From Phytophthora quininea (Eukaryota; Oomycota; Peronosporomycetes; Peronosporales; Peronosporaceae), in assembly GCA_011947345.1 (NCBI GenBank), contig JAAVTG010000151.1:1-64000 (forward strand): a stretch of DNA of 64,000 bases. Reading direction: 5' to 3'. Positions 23,451 to 34,398 of this stretch are shown here, piece after piece (the stretch's first letter is position 1; every line of letters starts with the position of its first letter). The notes under the pieces are model-generated. The model did not search any database, had not been told where the DNA came from, and saw only the letters and a list, made by a program, of their open reading frames with translations. A program made the position numbers and the translations under genes.

Positions 23451-25165
23451 TTGAAAATTCCCCGCCAAAGCACAAGATCCACGCAGCGATGCTGGCCTCT
23501 CTTCCGCTACTTGTCAAGCGCTGCCTTGCTCGCTGCAGAGTCTCCCCACATCGTCAGACAAGTCAGCGACTTCCTCAAACCCAACTCCCTCGACAGCGCC
23601 GTCTACTACGACCTCAAACGCGTCATGAAAACCCATGGCCACTCCCGTCCCTATACTTTCCGTTGTATGGACGGAGCCGCTGCTAAAGGCAAGTCAACTC
23701 TATTGGAAAATTCCATTCCGAGCGAAGTGAAGGGTGCTCCAGTGCAGCCTTCGCGCAAGCCGCAGCTAATAACCACATCAGAGTGTTTAAGTGGCTGGAG
23801 GAAACCTACCCAACTGTTTGTCAACCCGCACAAGTTTTTCTCAAAGCTGCTGCTGATGGCATTATGTGGGCAGTCAAATTGACGAAAAGTAGACTCACGG
23901 ATGTACAGCAAGACTTAAGACACCTCGAGAGAACGCTAGGAGACGCCACAGCTAATGGCCACTTGTGATGCAAGCGTCTTGGGGGCTCGATGGCAAAAGC
24001 AGAAGTGTATTGTTGGTTAGCTTGCTCGGTGTCCTTGGCGCTCTGGGCCACAGCAACACCGTCCGTAAACTCGTCCCGTATACTCGTCCCGTAAACTATC
24101 CGTAAACTTTAACTGTATACGTACCGTAAACAACGGAGCTGGATCCGTTACACCACTTGAAAGTGACAAAAGTGCTGGTGGCGGAGCTTATGGGAACGAA
24201 CTGGGCACAGCGTGCGTTTAAAAATGCATTGTTTGAAGCTGTTCTCCATAGATGCTTGCAGGTGTACAAGTTCCTCTACCACCACATCGAGGACACAACA
24301 TCCGTGGATATGGACTTGTTGATGATGGACGCAGCAATCAAAGGCCATCGGGACACTATCGAATGGATCGCAGAAGTAGGCTGTCGAGATCGCAGCTGCG
24401 ACGCCAAAGTGCTCTGAATGTGGCGACTGAGAAGGGAGATAGAGCAGCTCAAACCTCCAATTGAAGACGAGGATATCGAGGTAAATGACGAGAACCGGAT
24501 TCGAGCTTTCGCCGCTGCTGCAGAAAATGGCTGCATTGATGCGGCGAAGCTGCTGCTGGAAGGGCCCGCCTGCATGACAAAGCACGCGCTTCGAAAGGCT
24601 GTGGGGCAAAACCACTCGGAGGTTGTAAAACTCTTGCTTAATTTCTACGAGCAAAAACATTTAAAGGGTTGTGATCAGAGGAAGAAATTCCGGGCGGGTC
24701 TGCTATCGGCGGTTTGGAAGCAAAACATTGAGATGGCAAAGCTGTTTACAGCCAAGTGGTTCACGTTTGCGGCTTCTGTCAAACCTGCAACTGGTGGCGC
24801 TGCTTCAGTGCGTTGGGATAACTCGGCGTTTTGTGGACCAATGCAACGCTTCCCTTGTAAGAAGTATTTTGGAAAATTCAGTTAAAAGTGGTTGCGTCGA
24901 GGTAGTTGAGGTACTTCAGCAAGAGTCATTTGTATGATCGGAATGAGGCTTTCTATACTGCTGCAACAAGTGACCAACGGAGACTTACGGAGATTTTGCT
25001 CAAGCATCCTTCGTGAGTCAAGAAGACCTTTGGCTAGGCGTCTTGAGGGTAGGAGGAACTTGCCAGCGACAGCTGCAAATGGCCACGAGTTCTTGTGGAA
25101 GAGCGACATTGCGTGATCATTGGGCCTGCGGTGGAGATTGCCGGATAATTGGAGTGATATCGAAA
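23451..25165 (+). pseudogene. Ankyrin-repeat gene copy in arm B, frame-broken
   Basis: It starts with the family head (SPHIVRQVSDFLKPNSLDSAVYYD-type, HGHSRPYTF). Ankyrin repeats follow through 23882, 23968, 24157-24417 (AAIKGHRDTIEWIAEVG) and 24418-24885 (AAAENGCIDAAKLLLEG). A decayed tail to about 25165 includes CVEVVEVLQQESF. One added base near 23690 restores the frame at the first break. About 75 bases of TTTACGG-type repeats (reverse complement) interrupt it near 24060-24130. Unlike arm A it continues beyond the palindrome edge at 24645. Confidence 0.75.
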
Positions 25166-25539
25166 AGCTGACAAGATGGAGACGGGGATAGCACCTTGAA
25201 GACCTTTGATCTGATTTTGAACCTTGCCATGAATTTTAATCTCTCGCGCTCGGTTCTCTTCGTCAAATGGTCCATTTGTGAGGTCCATGTAGCATATCAT
25301 CTGCCGCACAGCTACACTAGTGTATCTTATCACAAAAGATACTTCGTTTTCAGTTCGTACGCCAGGATGACATTGCATTCCCCATATACTGACCTGTTCC
25401 ATTCAACCAAGGTGTGTACCGCGTTCTATCATGCAAATAAACCTCTGGTGAATGACATCATGATAACAACTAAACGTAGGTGCGGTCTCATCGACGACCT
25501 CATTCTGACTTTAGCGTTCTGCGTAACAGACCGCCAAGA

Positions 25540-26082
25540 ATGGGCTGCAACTTTTCATCGGCTGAAGAGGACCTTCCCGTGGACGTTTTCAAGACCGAGC
25601 CACTCTTTCTAACGGAACGACCATCGAGTGCAGACGGAGGATCGCCCGTCCACGATCGCGACCTGCTAAAAGATCAAGAGTCTCTAAAAGATACGTCCCC
25701 AGAAGATGAAGATTACTCTGACGAGTTCTACGCAGAGCCTCCCCACTCCAATACGTCCCTCATCTTTGTGCGTCCTGCCATCATCAGCCAATTAAGCGAC
25801 ACGGTGGATCTCTGCGGAGAGATGAAGGAGGGAGACCTTCGAGACGCCAGTGAAGAAATTCTCGAGAGGATCGTCCGAATCCAATTCCAAGTGGATTTCC
25901 AGGGCGACGCTGTGCCGCAGACGATAGTGGACGAGGTGCAGGACTTTGACACTCGATTCAAGACCTTCCTGGAGCAATACGCTAATAAGACGGACGATGC
26001 CAGTGTGGACGAAGCTCAGGAACTGGTTGATGGCTTTGATCAGGAGCTCGACACATTGGGGGAACAGTTCGCTGGTATTTAG
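25540..26082 (+). CDS. Hypothetical protein with MGC acylation motif
   Basis: A 180-codon frame starting MGCNFSSAEED. Gly2 and Cys3 with Ser6 fit N-myristoylation plus palmitoylation, which would hold the protein at a membrane. The first ~75 residues are polar and probably disordered (PEDEDYSDEFY). The rest is acidic and helical (CGEMKEGDLRDASEEILERI; VDEAQELVDGFDQELDTLGEQ). No family is recognised. An in-frame upstream ATG at 25480 exists, but the MGC start is preferred because of the acylation signal. The 25166-25479 stretch upstream shows no gene. Confidence 0.6.
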   Translation: MGCNFSSAEEDLPVDVFKTEPLFLTERPSSADGGSPVHDRDLLKDQESLKDTSPEDEDYSDEFYAEPPHSNTSLIFVRPAIISQLSDTVDLCGEMKEGDLRDASEEILERIVRIQFQVDFQGDAVPQTIVDEVQDFDTRFKTFLEQYANKTDDASVDEAQELVDGFDQELDTLGEQFAGI

Positions 26083-26513
26083 CTGACAAAGGGAGTTTTG
26101 TGTGTCTTGAAGCGCTGGGGTTTGGAGACTGAATGCAAGGACGATTGCAAGTGCAGCAGAATATCCCCAGACGAAGTTGTAAGAGGCTTCCCGCGTTCCA
26201 TAAGTTAATGTGTTGTTGATTTTATTATTTCGATTCGAATTTAAGTACTGGGGCAAATATTTCTTTGCATCGGTTTACGTGTGCAGACTCATGATTCGAT
26301 GTGGCATGAGGAATACTACTCCACCTTATACCCTCACGACAATAATTCGAGACGTTCAAGAGTGCTCGCCAACGAGCGAAAGCAATCTGTGCCTTGAACA
26401 GCGTCCACTCGTCTTGACAGTACGGAGCACGGAGCGGGATAAATCTTCCGAGTAGCCCAAAATGGTGCGTCTTTATTGCAATTGATACGCTGCTTCTGCA
26501 GTAACTAGCTCAA

Positions 26514-27538
26514 CTAGTCCTGGCAGTACATGGGAGGGCTGGTAGGTACCGACGTCGGGGCCGTGGTCGGTGCAGAGGTCGACGTGCCGGTGCTACCAGA
26601 ACTGGAGCTGTTGTCCGACCCCGGTGCCACGTACGGCAGCAGCGTGATCGGCTTGTCACCAGAGCACACCGAGAAAGTCGACGTGGCTGTGGCGTTGGCG
26701 CAGTCGATCTGGGTCGTGGGGCCGTCGCTGCCAATTTCGCCGGGCTTGTCGTAGCACGTGCGGATGACCGAAAGCTGGTTGTCGCCGTCCACAGCCGAGC
26801 ACAGCACGATCACCTGGTGGTCATACAGTGCCTGAATCTCGGCCAACGTCGTCTCGGGCTCTCGAGAGCCGCCCACTTGGCGATCTGCTCGGTGGCGGCG
26901 CTCAGTCGATCGGCCGTGTTCAAAGTCGCCTGGAAATAGGTGACCGCCGCAGCCTCGAGGTCCGCTCCTTGGGCAGCATAGCAGAGTCCGTGCTTCTGGA
27001 ATTCGTGGTCGTAGATCTCGCACAGCGAGTCGTAGGTCGAGTCAGTCGTGGCGTCGACCCACTTGTCCCCCATTTCGGCGAGCAGCGTCTTCTGGTTGGC
27101 GGCGAATTGATCGGCATCGTAAGGATCGTTCTCGACGCTGTCGCTCGGGTTGCAGCAGCTCACGTAGCCGTCGTCGTAGTTGGGCCACAGCCCGTGGATC
27201 GTCAGCTCGCTTTTGACACGGTCGGCCACGCAGACCGTGCCGTTCGGGTAGACGTCGACGTTCTGGTGCGAGATGGTCGAGTCGACTCCGACAAGCAGGT
27301 CGCGGCAGAACTGCGGCACAAAGAGCTGCTCCAGCACCAGGTAGTCAAAGTCCCCGGGCACCTTCTGCTTGGCCAGACACGTCGGGTCCTTCGTCAAGCA
27401 AGTCGCGCTGGGTGCCGAACAAATGTCGACGCATTCGCCTGACGACGAGGTCGAGTTGATCCAACCGCCGGCGTAGTCGGTGGCTTGGGTCTGCGCGTAC
27501 AGCGCCGAGAGAGCGAGCAGAAGGGCGACGGTGTACAT
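26514..27538 (-). CDS. Secreted RNase T2 family ribonuclease
   Basis: RNase T2 enzymes cleave single-stranded RNA through 2',3'-cyclic phosphates, usually in secretory compartments or outside the cell. The start at 27538 opens a signal peptide (MYTVALLLALSALYAQTQA). The two catalytic boxes are present: CAS I LTIHGLWPNY and CAS II EFQKHGLC, each with its histidine. Many cysteines suggest disulphides. The C-terminus has a Ser/Thr-rich tail (SSSSGSTGTSTSAP) ending MYCQD. A frame break lies near 26870, at a CCC run (26872-26874); one extra base joins the halves. CAS II has F where most members have W (EW-x-KHG-x-C). Confidence 0.88.
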
Positions 27539-27741
27539 GTTTGCTGTCCGCAAAGATGTCGAGATGCTGTAGACGAATCCGAGCGAATTGGAAAGTGAGC
27601 TCGAGGAGGTCCCAGTGCAAAGGCACCGACGCCAACGAATTGACAGAGGGCACGCGAGCGGACATAGCGACGTCGGAAGCTGGTCTCTGCTACGCTTGCG
27701 GTCAAGCAGGTCAAGCAACCGCAGTGCGTGTCTGAAATTAT

Positions 27742-27974
27742 CCGACGTGTCTGGCCAAGCAGAAGGTGCCCGGGGACTTTGACTACCTGGTGCTGGAGCA
27801 GCTCTTTGTGCCGCAGTTCTGCCGCGACCTGCTTGTCGGAGTCGACTCGACCATCTCGCACCAGAACGTCGACGTCTACCTGAACGGCACGGTCTGCGTG
27901 GCCGACCGTGTCAAAAGCGAGCTGACGATCCACGGGCTGTGGCCCAACTACGACGACGGCTACATGAGCTACTA
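27742..27974 (+). pseudogene. Truncated inverted copy of the RNase T2 gene
   Basis: These 233 bases repeat, on the opposite strand, the part of the RNase T2 gene at about 27165-27397. They cover GDFDYLVLEQLF to IHGLWPNYDDGY. A P-to-L change (VYLNG) and a stop just after GYMSY end the frame, so the CAS II half is missing. The copy is a head-to-head inverted fragment about 200 bases upstream of the RNase T2 start. Confidence 0.85.
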
Positions 27975-28444
27975 ACGGAGATTGTGACCCGGCCAGACCA
28001 TAGGGCTGTTCGAGCTGCAAGAGCTTCTTGGTGCAATCCATCGCAACGTCGCAACACCGGCATCCTTTCGTCTCGAGACGTACTTTTGCTCTCCATACCA
28101 GACGTGCGAAGTGAAACGCCTCCAATGCGTAGAGGTGTCGTCGTGGGGCAGACTCTGTCGGCCCAACAGTTACTGTCAGTAGTGTCAACCAGGACCACCA
28201 TTAGAAGTCTTTCATCTGCGAGTGCACTTGAAAAAATTGCACAACTCGCGTCGAGGAATCGGTTCGACCGTGACTGGCCCAGCTCTTGTCTGCTCGTCGA
28301 CGTTCAATGTTACCGAACACCTTTGGAGAACGCTGCTGGGGGTGCCACCGACACCATCAGAGCTTGCAAGTTTACACGGTTCATTTCAGCTACATTTACA
28401 CCTAAAAAAGCTTCAGAGCTTGCTTGCATCCTTGGCGACGGCGA

Positions 28445-30004
28445 TTATGATCGAGAGTCGAAAGTATTATCACGGAGAACTCGATCGAACTGGTCTTGCT
28501 CGTTCGCCACGCCAGCAAACTCGCCGACTTGCTTGTCCACCTCCTCGAGCGTCATTTGCTCGGACGGATCAAACGCGCACATGCCTCGTATTAACGCCCA
28601 TCCCCGTCTATCATATTCCTGGCTGTTGCAGGAACACACCCTCCTGCACATGACGCCAAACTGCGTTATCATCGTCAATTGACGCCCATGGTGGCCGGCC
28701 TGAAATCGCCTCCACAAAAACCATCCCCAACGAAAATATATCTGCCTCGAATGACGACCCGAGAGTCGTAAACTCTGGTGCTCGATATCGATGTGCTCCA
28801 ACCTTCTCGAACTTCGGCTGACTTCGCGAAACGAAGAAACTCATCCCAAAGTCCGTGATCATTGCAGTATCGCCATCAACGAGAATGTTGTTGCCCTTCA
28901 GGTCGCCGTGAACGATCCCGTTGCCATGCAAGAACTTGAGCCCATGCGTCACATCAAGCAACGCGTGCCATGCTCTGAGGCGACTGGTCTCGGCAATCGA
29001 CGATTCATCTCCACCTGAAAGATGCTGGTCGTGCCGCTTTCGCTCGCGCAAATACTCAGGGAGAGATTTATACGCCATGGGCTTGCACACCAAGAAGCAC
29101 GGCGATCCATCGTCGCATGCTCCGAAGAACGGGACGATGTTCGGATGTCGACTCGCAACATACCAGACCTCCGCCTCACGAAGGAAATTATCCCAGTCGC
29201 TGGTCGACTTGATTTTAATGCACCTTACAACGACGCCAGCATCCCAATACTTCCCCAGGTAGATCTTTCCAAACGCGCCGGAGCAGAAGGGCTTGTCACT
29301 CAACGTGACCGTGCTACGCGCAATGAACCCCAGCTCAAGGCGATTACTGACCGACGACACGACCGGGTTTTGTCGGTTCCGCTCGTACTCTTGGATTTGA
29401 GCATCCACTTGGAAGAAATCGTCGAGTTCACGACGAGGGAGCGGCGTGATCGTCAGAAGTCCCGTCAGGTAAGCCTCGAGATCTGCCGGCACATTTCGAT
29501 CGCACTCGACCTACGAAGAAGTAGCCAGAATTTCCTGGGGAATTTCAGGTGCCTTATTTGCTCTTGGACGCACAGACTCGACTTGAGGACTCCGTGCAGA
29601 CATCGAAATTCGGAGTAGCGCTTGGTGACGACCCAATTGATCCCATTTTGCAGTCGGACGAGCACACCGAAAGTCGTCGCTTTGTCAATCGCCGCTTTGG
29701 CGACAAGTTCTGACGGAAGCGACAAACTCTCGATGTTGGCACCATGATTGCATCTCCAGTCGTCCGCACCGGCAACGTGCGCGCTGGATAAAACGGCTGC
29801 GTCACAATACGCCCACGACTCTTCTCCGGAAAGGCGAGCTTGGTCCCTGTCAGTGGGGCGACCTGCTTGTATGCCCGTCATGGTTGCCTTGGCGAGAGCT
29901 GGAGCGGCTTGGTCGAAGCTGCGCAAAACGGCATGTGCAGCAGCTCGAGCATGCAGCAGCTCGCCTGCCATGTCTTGTCCAGTGTGCATGCGAGCGACGC
30001 ACAA
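28445..30004 (-). CDS. PX-domain protein kinase (TKL-like), frame-broken
   Basis: The N-terminal part reads as a phosphoinositide-binding PX domain (TTFGVLVRLQNG, WVVTKRYSEFRCLHGVL, LKFPRKF, then LEAYLTGLL). It continues into a kinase domain: glycine loop FCSGAFGKIYLG, Lys in VVRCIKIK, the catalytic loop HGDLKGNN (HGD instead of HRD), DFG in ITDFGMS and APE in RYRAPEF. The lobe ends in EEVDKQVGEFAG. Oomycetes have many such TKL kinases with lipid-binding domains. Two breaks are seen: one near 29510 between PX and kinase parts, and one near 28620, where an extra base or two missing bases must be assumed. The exact start is uncertain: ATGs at 30004 and 29881 are possible. Confidence 0.75.
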
Positions 30005-30053
30005 AATAAAAGGATGGGGTTAGAGCTTCTCAGACCAGCCACCATAGGCTGTG

Positions 30054-30422
30054 CTACGCGTCACCGGCACGCCGCCCAACTGCTCCGCACGTCGTCCGAC
30101 GCAACAGCGCACCTTGCAAGCCGCCGCCTTCAACGCGCGCTTCATTCTTGGCCAGTCCAAGCGCAGCCTTCTTTGGGGGACGTCTGAATGTGTATTGCGT
30201 CTTTTGAGAGAACCAACGATACACCGTGCTGGTCATCAGTTGCCTTGTCGAGATGAAGCGGCCGTCAACACCATAACTTTCTTCGACTCCATGCTCGAGT
30301 TCAGTCAGCCACGGCGCGTCCAAGACCGCTACATGAAAGTCGTGGTGGGTCAATGCACTGAGGAAGAGGAGAAGGACGAGCACGAGGCTGCTGCAGACCA
30401 TGAGTACGAGAAGTGCACACAT
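30054..30422 (-). CDS. Signal-peptide or membrane-anchor ORF, divergent from ankyrin gene
   Basis: A 122-codon frame opens with a strongly hydrophobic stretch (MCALLVLMVCSSLVLVLLLF). The rest is basic (KKAALGLAKNEARVEGGG). The inverted ankyrin copy near 36320 keeps only the signal-like part in the equivalent place before a stop. No family is recognised; it may be a chance frame in the divergent promoter. Confidence 0.35.
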   Translation of the reverse strand: MCALLVLMVCSSLVLVLLLFLSALTHHDFHVAVLDAPWLTELEHGVEESYGVDGRFISTRQLMTSTVYRWFSQKTQYTFRRPPKKAALGLAKNEARVEGGGLQGALLRRTTCGAVGRRAGDA

Positions 30423-31401
30423 CGCTGCGGAATGAGAACCCGGGCAGTTTTGACGCTTTTGACGTCGTCGGTATTTCCTGTGCAATTCACGGGACTATTT
30501 GCCAGAATCGAGCGACGGAATTTCCTCAACCCAATTGCTACGGGGACCACCACCGCCACCACCACCACTACATTCCTCCTGACCGACGATGGAGACGCCC
30601 CTGTGCTTCTGACGGCGCTGCTGCTGATTCCAACCAAGTTGCAGACCCTCCCCACGTCTCGCAGCTCATCTCGGACTTCCTGCTGCCCAGGACGATCGAC
30701 GCTGCCACCTACCTGGACCTCCAGCTGATGGTGCAGATCTACGGCCACTGTCGTCCGTGGACGGTCGACGCCACGAACGGCGCTGCCGACAGAGGGAGAG
30801 TGGACATTCTCAAGTGGCTGCGTACAAACCGCAGGGAAGGCTGCTCCACGAAGGCTCTGAACGGAGCTGCCGCCAACGGCCACTTGGACGCTGTCCAGTG
30901 GCTGCTCAAGAGGTACCAACACCACTGCAATTCAGGGAAGCTCTGCAACTTGCTGCAGCTAATGGCCACGCCCACGTTGTCCAAGTTCTGTGGGAAAGGT
31001 TCCAGGACAGATTCGCTCCTCCTCCCGCTCTGAAGACTGCGGCAAGAAACAACCACGTCGCTGTGGTCATGATGATGATTCCGTGGGTGTTCAACCCAAC
31101 CGGAGAGTCCTTGTCGATTCGGAACGCGCTGTACGAGGCTGCGGAGAATGGACACGTCGAGACGGTGGCGCTGTTGCTGGGAGCAGCAATGTGTAACCAA
31201 GTGGAGATCGTGAAGCTGCTGCTAGAGACCATGAAGAAGCAGCCGTGGGGAAAGTCTTTGGGGCACGATATCCACTGCGCGTTGGAGGCGGCGGCCGTCA
31301 ATTCTAACGACGCAATTGTTGGGCTGCTGGATGAATGGGATCTGCGTCCGGTTGAAGGTCATTTGCCAGCTAAACCCGACACGGTAGTGCGACCGAGATA
31401 G
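30420..31401 (+). pseudogene. Ankyrin-repeat gene, plus copy (lacks 100 codons)
   Basis: It matches the minus-strand gene at 35036-36327 closely: family head SQLISDFLLPRTIDAATYLDL, then HCRPWTVD, GAADRGRVDILKWLRTNRREGC and GAAANGHLDAVQWLL. Relative to that copy it lacks exactly 100 codons, about three ankyrin repeats, between LLLG and AAMCNQVEIV (near 31182). The C4 run at 30650-30653 is C5 in the sister copy, and this single base breaks the frame here. A second break near 30920 is shared by both copies. The 3' end is VVRPR rather than PDTV-stop. Confidence 0.7.
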
Positions 31402-31566
31402 GCTCTACGAAGATTAATAAGGTGGAGATGCCGGGATCAACTGGAGTCGACGCAGAAGCAGGTATGAAAGAAGCACCCGAGTTGCCCGGGGGTTAAGATC
31501 GGGTTACGAACGAGAACTCGGTCAAATTCAACTCAGATGGTCTATGGTGACTCCCGTGGTAAAGTG

Positions 31567-31935
31567 TTATTGTTGAGTCTTTTCAAGCCGCTGGTCATCT
31601 TGGGGTGGAAATGCCTCTTGAATTTTTAGGGTTCTTGAGCTTGTATACTTTCTTGAATTTGCTGTAGAGCAGCCATTTCGGGTCATCACGCGGCAAGTCT
31701 TTGAGTTTGAACCCCGGAAGAGCACTTTCGGCGTAGCTCCTTTAGCAACCCCGGCATTGGCGGCTTCCGCACGTAGCATCAAAGGGCGATCGCCCTTCGT
31801 CATTGATGGTAGTGCTCGCTCTTCGTCGTCTGGATCGGCGTGCGTGGAGGTTTTGTCCACCGTAGACTCCACCGCAGACTCCACCTCTGACGTCCTCAGA
31901 AATCGTCGGGAAGAGCAATGCTTACGGGGCTTACG
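31567..31935 (-). pseudogene. RxLR effector pseudogene, signal peptide lost
   Basis: Reading the minus strand from about 31925, RFLR is followed by DDEERALPS and the family C-terminal block with a W-L-x-Y-S-K-F motif. The frame shifts at the C4 run 31712-31715 (one added base restores it). Upstream of RFLR there is no signal peptide: a TAA lies in frame and the sequence is a GTAA/TTACGAG-rich repeat (31918-31965). The gene head was probably lost to that insertion. It belongs to the same family as 39890-40306 and 52162-52611. Confidence 0.65.
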
Positions 31936-32658
31936 AGATTACGAGTTTACGAGTTTGTCGCCGATTACGACCTCTGTTCAAAATGTTCAAGCTGTGGTCA
32001 CGTCGGAAGCCAGCATGGCCAATGACGGAGTTGGGCGCACGCCTCGGTGCCTACCGATGGCGGCGTGATTGTGCCACGAGGTCTGGATGGACTTGAGGCA
32101 CGATGCATGAGTCTTCAGTGGGCGCTGGCACGCGCTCACTATTGCATGTTCGAGGCACGGTGAAGGAGCAGCCTTCCGTCGCCGAGTTTCTCTTTGGTTT
32201 TGCTCATTAGTAAACTTTCCTTTCGGAAAACACCCTGGGTATCGCGATAGAGTTTTACGAGTTTACGCAGACCGGGAATGGATGATCGTCGCTCGAAAGA
32301 TGCAAAACAGCACGTACTGCAAGATGGCGGGTTCAAATGCTGTTGGAAGGCGAGAATGAGCACATGCAACGACTTCTTGATTGAACGCGTGCCAGACGCG
32401 TTTCGGTCCCGCCATGGCCTCCTCAGTGGCTGTACCAATCTTGAACTGAGAATTTCCTGCCCCTGGCTCTCCTAGCACCAATTGTACTGACTATTCCTTC
32501 TAGAACCCTCGACAGGCTCTACCGTGAGTTACTTACTACTCTGGCATCGACGCCTTATAGTGGGCACCGCTAGTGCACTTCCTACAAATGCAAGCTTGAA
32601 TTACGAGCCGACTGTATTAAACAGAATTGAATTCAGTCCTCGAGTCAAGGCAACTTCC
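31936..32658. other. Intergenic with TTACGAG-like low-complexity repeats
   Basis: No gene is recognised. Short TTACGAGTT-type repeats occur at 31918-31965 and again near 32252-32268. They resemble the TTTACGG-rich insertions in the ankyrin copies at 17340-17420 and 24060-24130. Confidence 0.5.
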
Positions 32659-34372
32659 TTAGTCCTGCTCGACTTCCTTCTCCACCTTGCTCGATTGCAC
32701 CGGAGAGTGCTCAAGTAGGTAGCTTCCATCCGTCGGTTGGTTTTCATCTGCACCCATGGCCAACGAGACAATCACCGTCACGATCGGAGGGACAATAAGC
32801 GTCACGATGAAGGTGATCATGCTGTTCTGAGAGTAAAGACCCTCGGGCAACACGAACCAGTTAAAACCGCCGACAAATTTGCCTTGCGCAATGACGCCGC
32901 AGATGAAGATGGTGACGAGACCCGCAGCACAGCCAGCCAATGCACCAACTCGAGTCGCTGGCTTCCACATGCACAGCAGCATCGGCCCGACCGCAGACGA
33001 GCACACCAAGTCAGCGATCAGGAACAGGTTCAAAATGTTGTATTGGTGGTAGGCGATCACGACGGCAGGCACATTGAGCAGAGCTACAAGCAACACAGAA
33101 AATTAGCATGCCCAACACAGTACCGGTCGAATGGATTTAAACTTACCGCAGATGATACGGGCGTGCAGCAAGTTCAGCTTGGGGAAGACCGCAGTCAGCT
33201 CACCGACAATTCCCAATTGGAGCGAATCCGCCGCACCACTTGACATCATGGCGATGACAATGATGATCAGCACTTCCCAGCCATGCCCCATGTCCATCAG
33301 AACAGCGAAGAAGTACACGCCGTCGGGATACGCCAAGTAGGAAACCATGCCGGCGATAGCGAGCGCCACCGTGAAGAGGACCATGATGACACAGCAAATG
33401 TACACCGCTTTGCGAACGGTGGCGTCGTCGTGGGCAGCAAATACTCGCTGCCAAAAACTTGTGAAGAAGAGCTCGTTGGCTGACACAGCGATCACCAGAG
33501 TCACGAGCGTCTCGAAGCCATCAACGGTGAAGGCAGCGACGTTGGTCTTCGACCAGGCACCGTCGGGAATGGAGACGTGGAAGCACATGGCGATGCACAC
33601 AGCGGCGACCAAAATCACAGCACCGATGCCTTGCCAGACGTCTGTGGCCAAACTGGCACGCAGACCACCGACCAAGAGATAGACGTTCGTAAGCAGCACG
33701 ACCACCAGCAGCGGGACGATCGGATTTGCGTTAGGCGACATCATGACTGTGAGCTGCACCACACACGTCAACTCAGACGCTAGCGAGATGAACTGGCTGA
33801 AGACAGCGATCAGCGCCACGTAGGCCTGCATGACGTAGCCAAAGCGCTTCGAGATGACCTCCGTCATGGTGAGATTGTCGCCAATGGCCGACCGCATGTA
33901 AGGGCCGGCAAAACCCAAAGCCAACATAGCTGACGCGCACGAGAGGGCGTACCCGATGACGCCCCACGAGCCAGCATCGACTCCAATCTCCGGGAAGGTG
34001 AACAGAGCCGACGACCCCATTCCAGCGGCAAAGAAGCACCAGGCTAGACGCAGAGCACTCGTCGAGTTCTTGGCACTAAGGAAAATAATGTTAAGATGAG
34101 AAAATATACTGATCATAGCAACATCATTGTGGCCATACCTGACGAAGTTCTTGATGCTGGTGACGTCCATCGTTCGACTGACGATGACGGCGTAGATGGC
34201 CACGGCAGTCAAAGTGGCGATCATGACGCCATAGGTGACTCCACTTGCTAGCATGTTGGGCTATTGTTCTCGGATGAATCAAATATTAGTCAAGTTGGAA
34301 CTATGATAGCAGATTGAACACGTACTTTAGATCTGGAGACGACAGCACCGCGGATAGCACATCGAGAGACAT
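32659..34372 (-). CDS. Sodium:solute symporter (DUR3/Dur31-like), TPP-riboswitch controlled; probable thiamine transporter
   Basis: An SSS-family transporter with about a dozen hydrophobic helices. Family blocks include KNSTSALRLAWCFFAAGMGS, ISKRFGYVMQAYVAL, LLVGGLRASLATDVWQG and FTSFWQRVFAA. Coding exons are 34254-34139, 34075-33147 and 33083-32659, with introns 34076-34138 and 33084-33146. From ATG 34254 the protein has 489 residues. A 5' intron ends at 34261. If its donor is at 34321, an upstream ATG at 34372 adds 19 in-frame residues (MSLDVLSAVLSSPDLKY then PN), which better completes the first helix. The neighbouring donor at 34325 (GTACGT) puts this upstream start out of frame. A TPP aptamer lies just upstream. 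Substrate is inferred from the riboswitch, not from residues. Confidence 0.88.
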
Positions 34373-34398
34373 CACAAACGTCAACACAACAGAAACCA

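Larger units (their letters stand above)
21997..24645. repeat. Palindrome arm B (inverted copy of arm A)
   Basis: About 2649 bases, near-identical in reverse complement to 16835-20265 without its hAT insertion. Known differences are few: an R for Q codon change in the ankyrin copy, an A/G change and a G4/C5 run difference in the hairpin. The ankyrin gene continues past its outer edge (24645) but is cut in arm A, so arm B is the likely donor of the duplication. Confidence 0.9.

Noticed and set aside
27939..28682. 247-codon plus-strand open frame
   Set aside because: Its 3' part lies opposite the kinase gene and the remainder has no family motif; probably a chance or antisense frame.
32659..34254. 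Urea transporter as a firm product name
   Set aside because: Family resemblance to DUR3 does not fix the substrate; the TPP riboswitch points to thiamine-related uptake.
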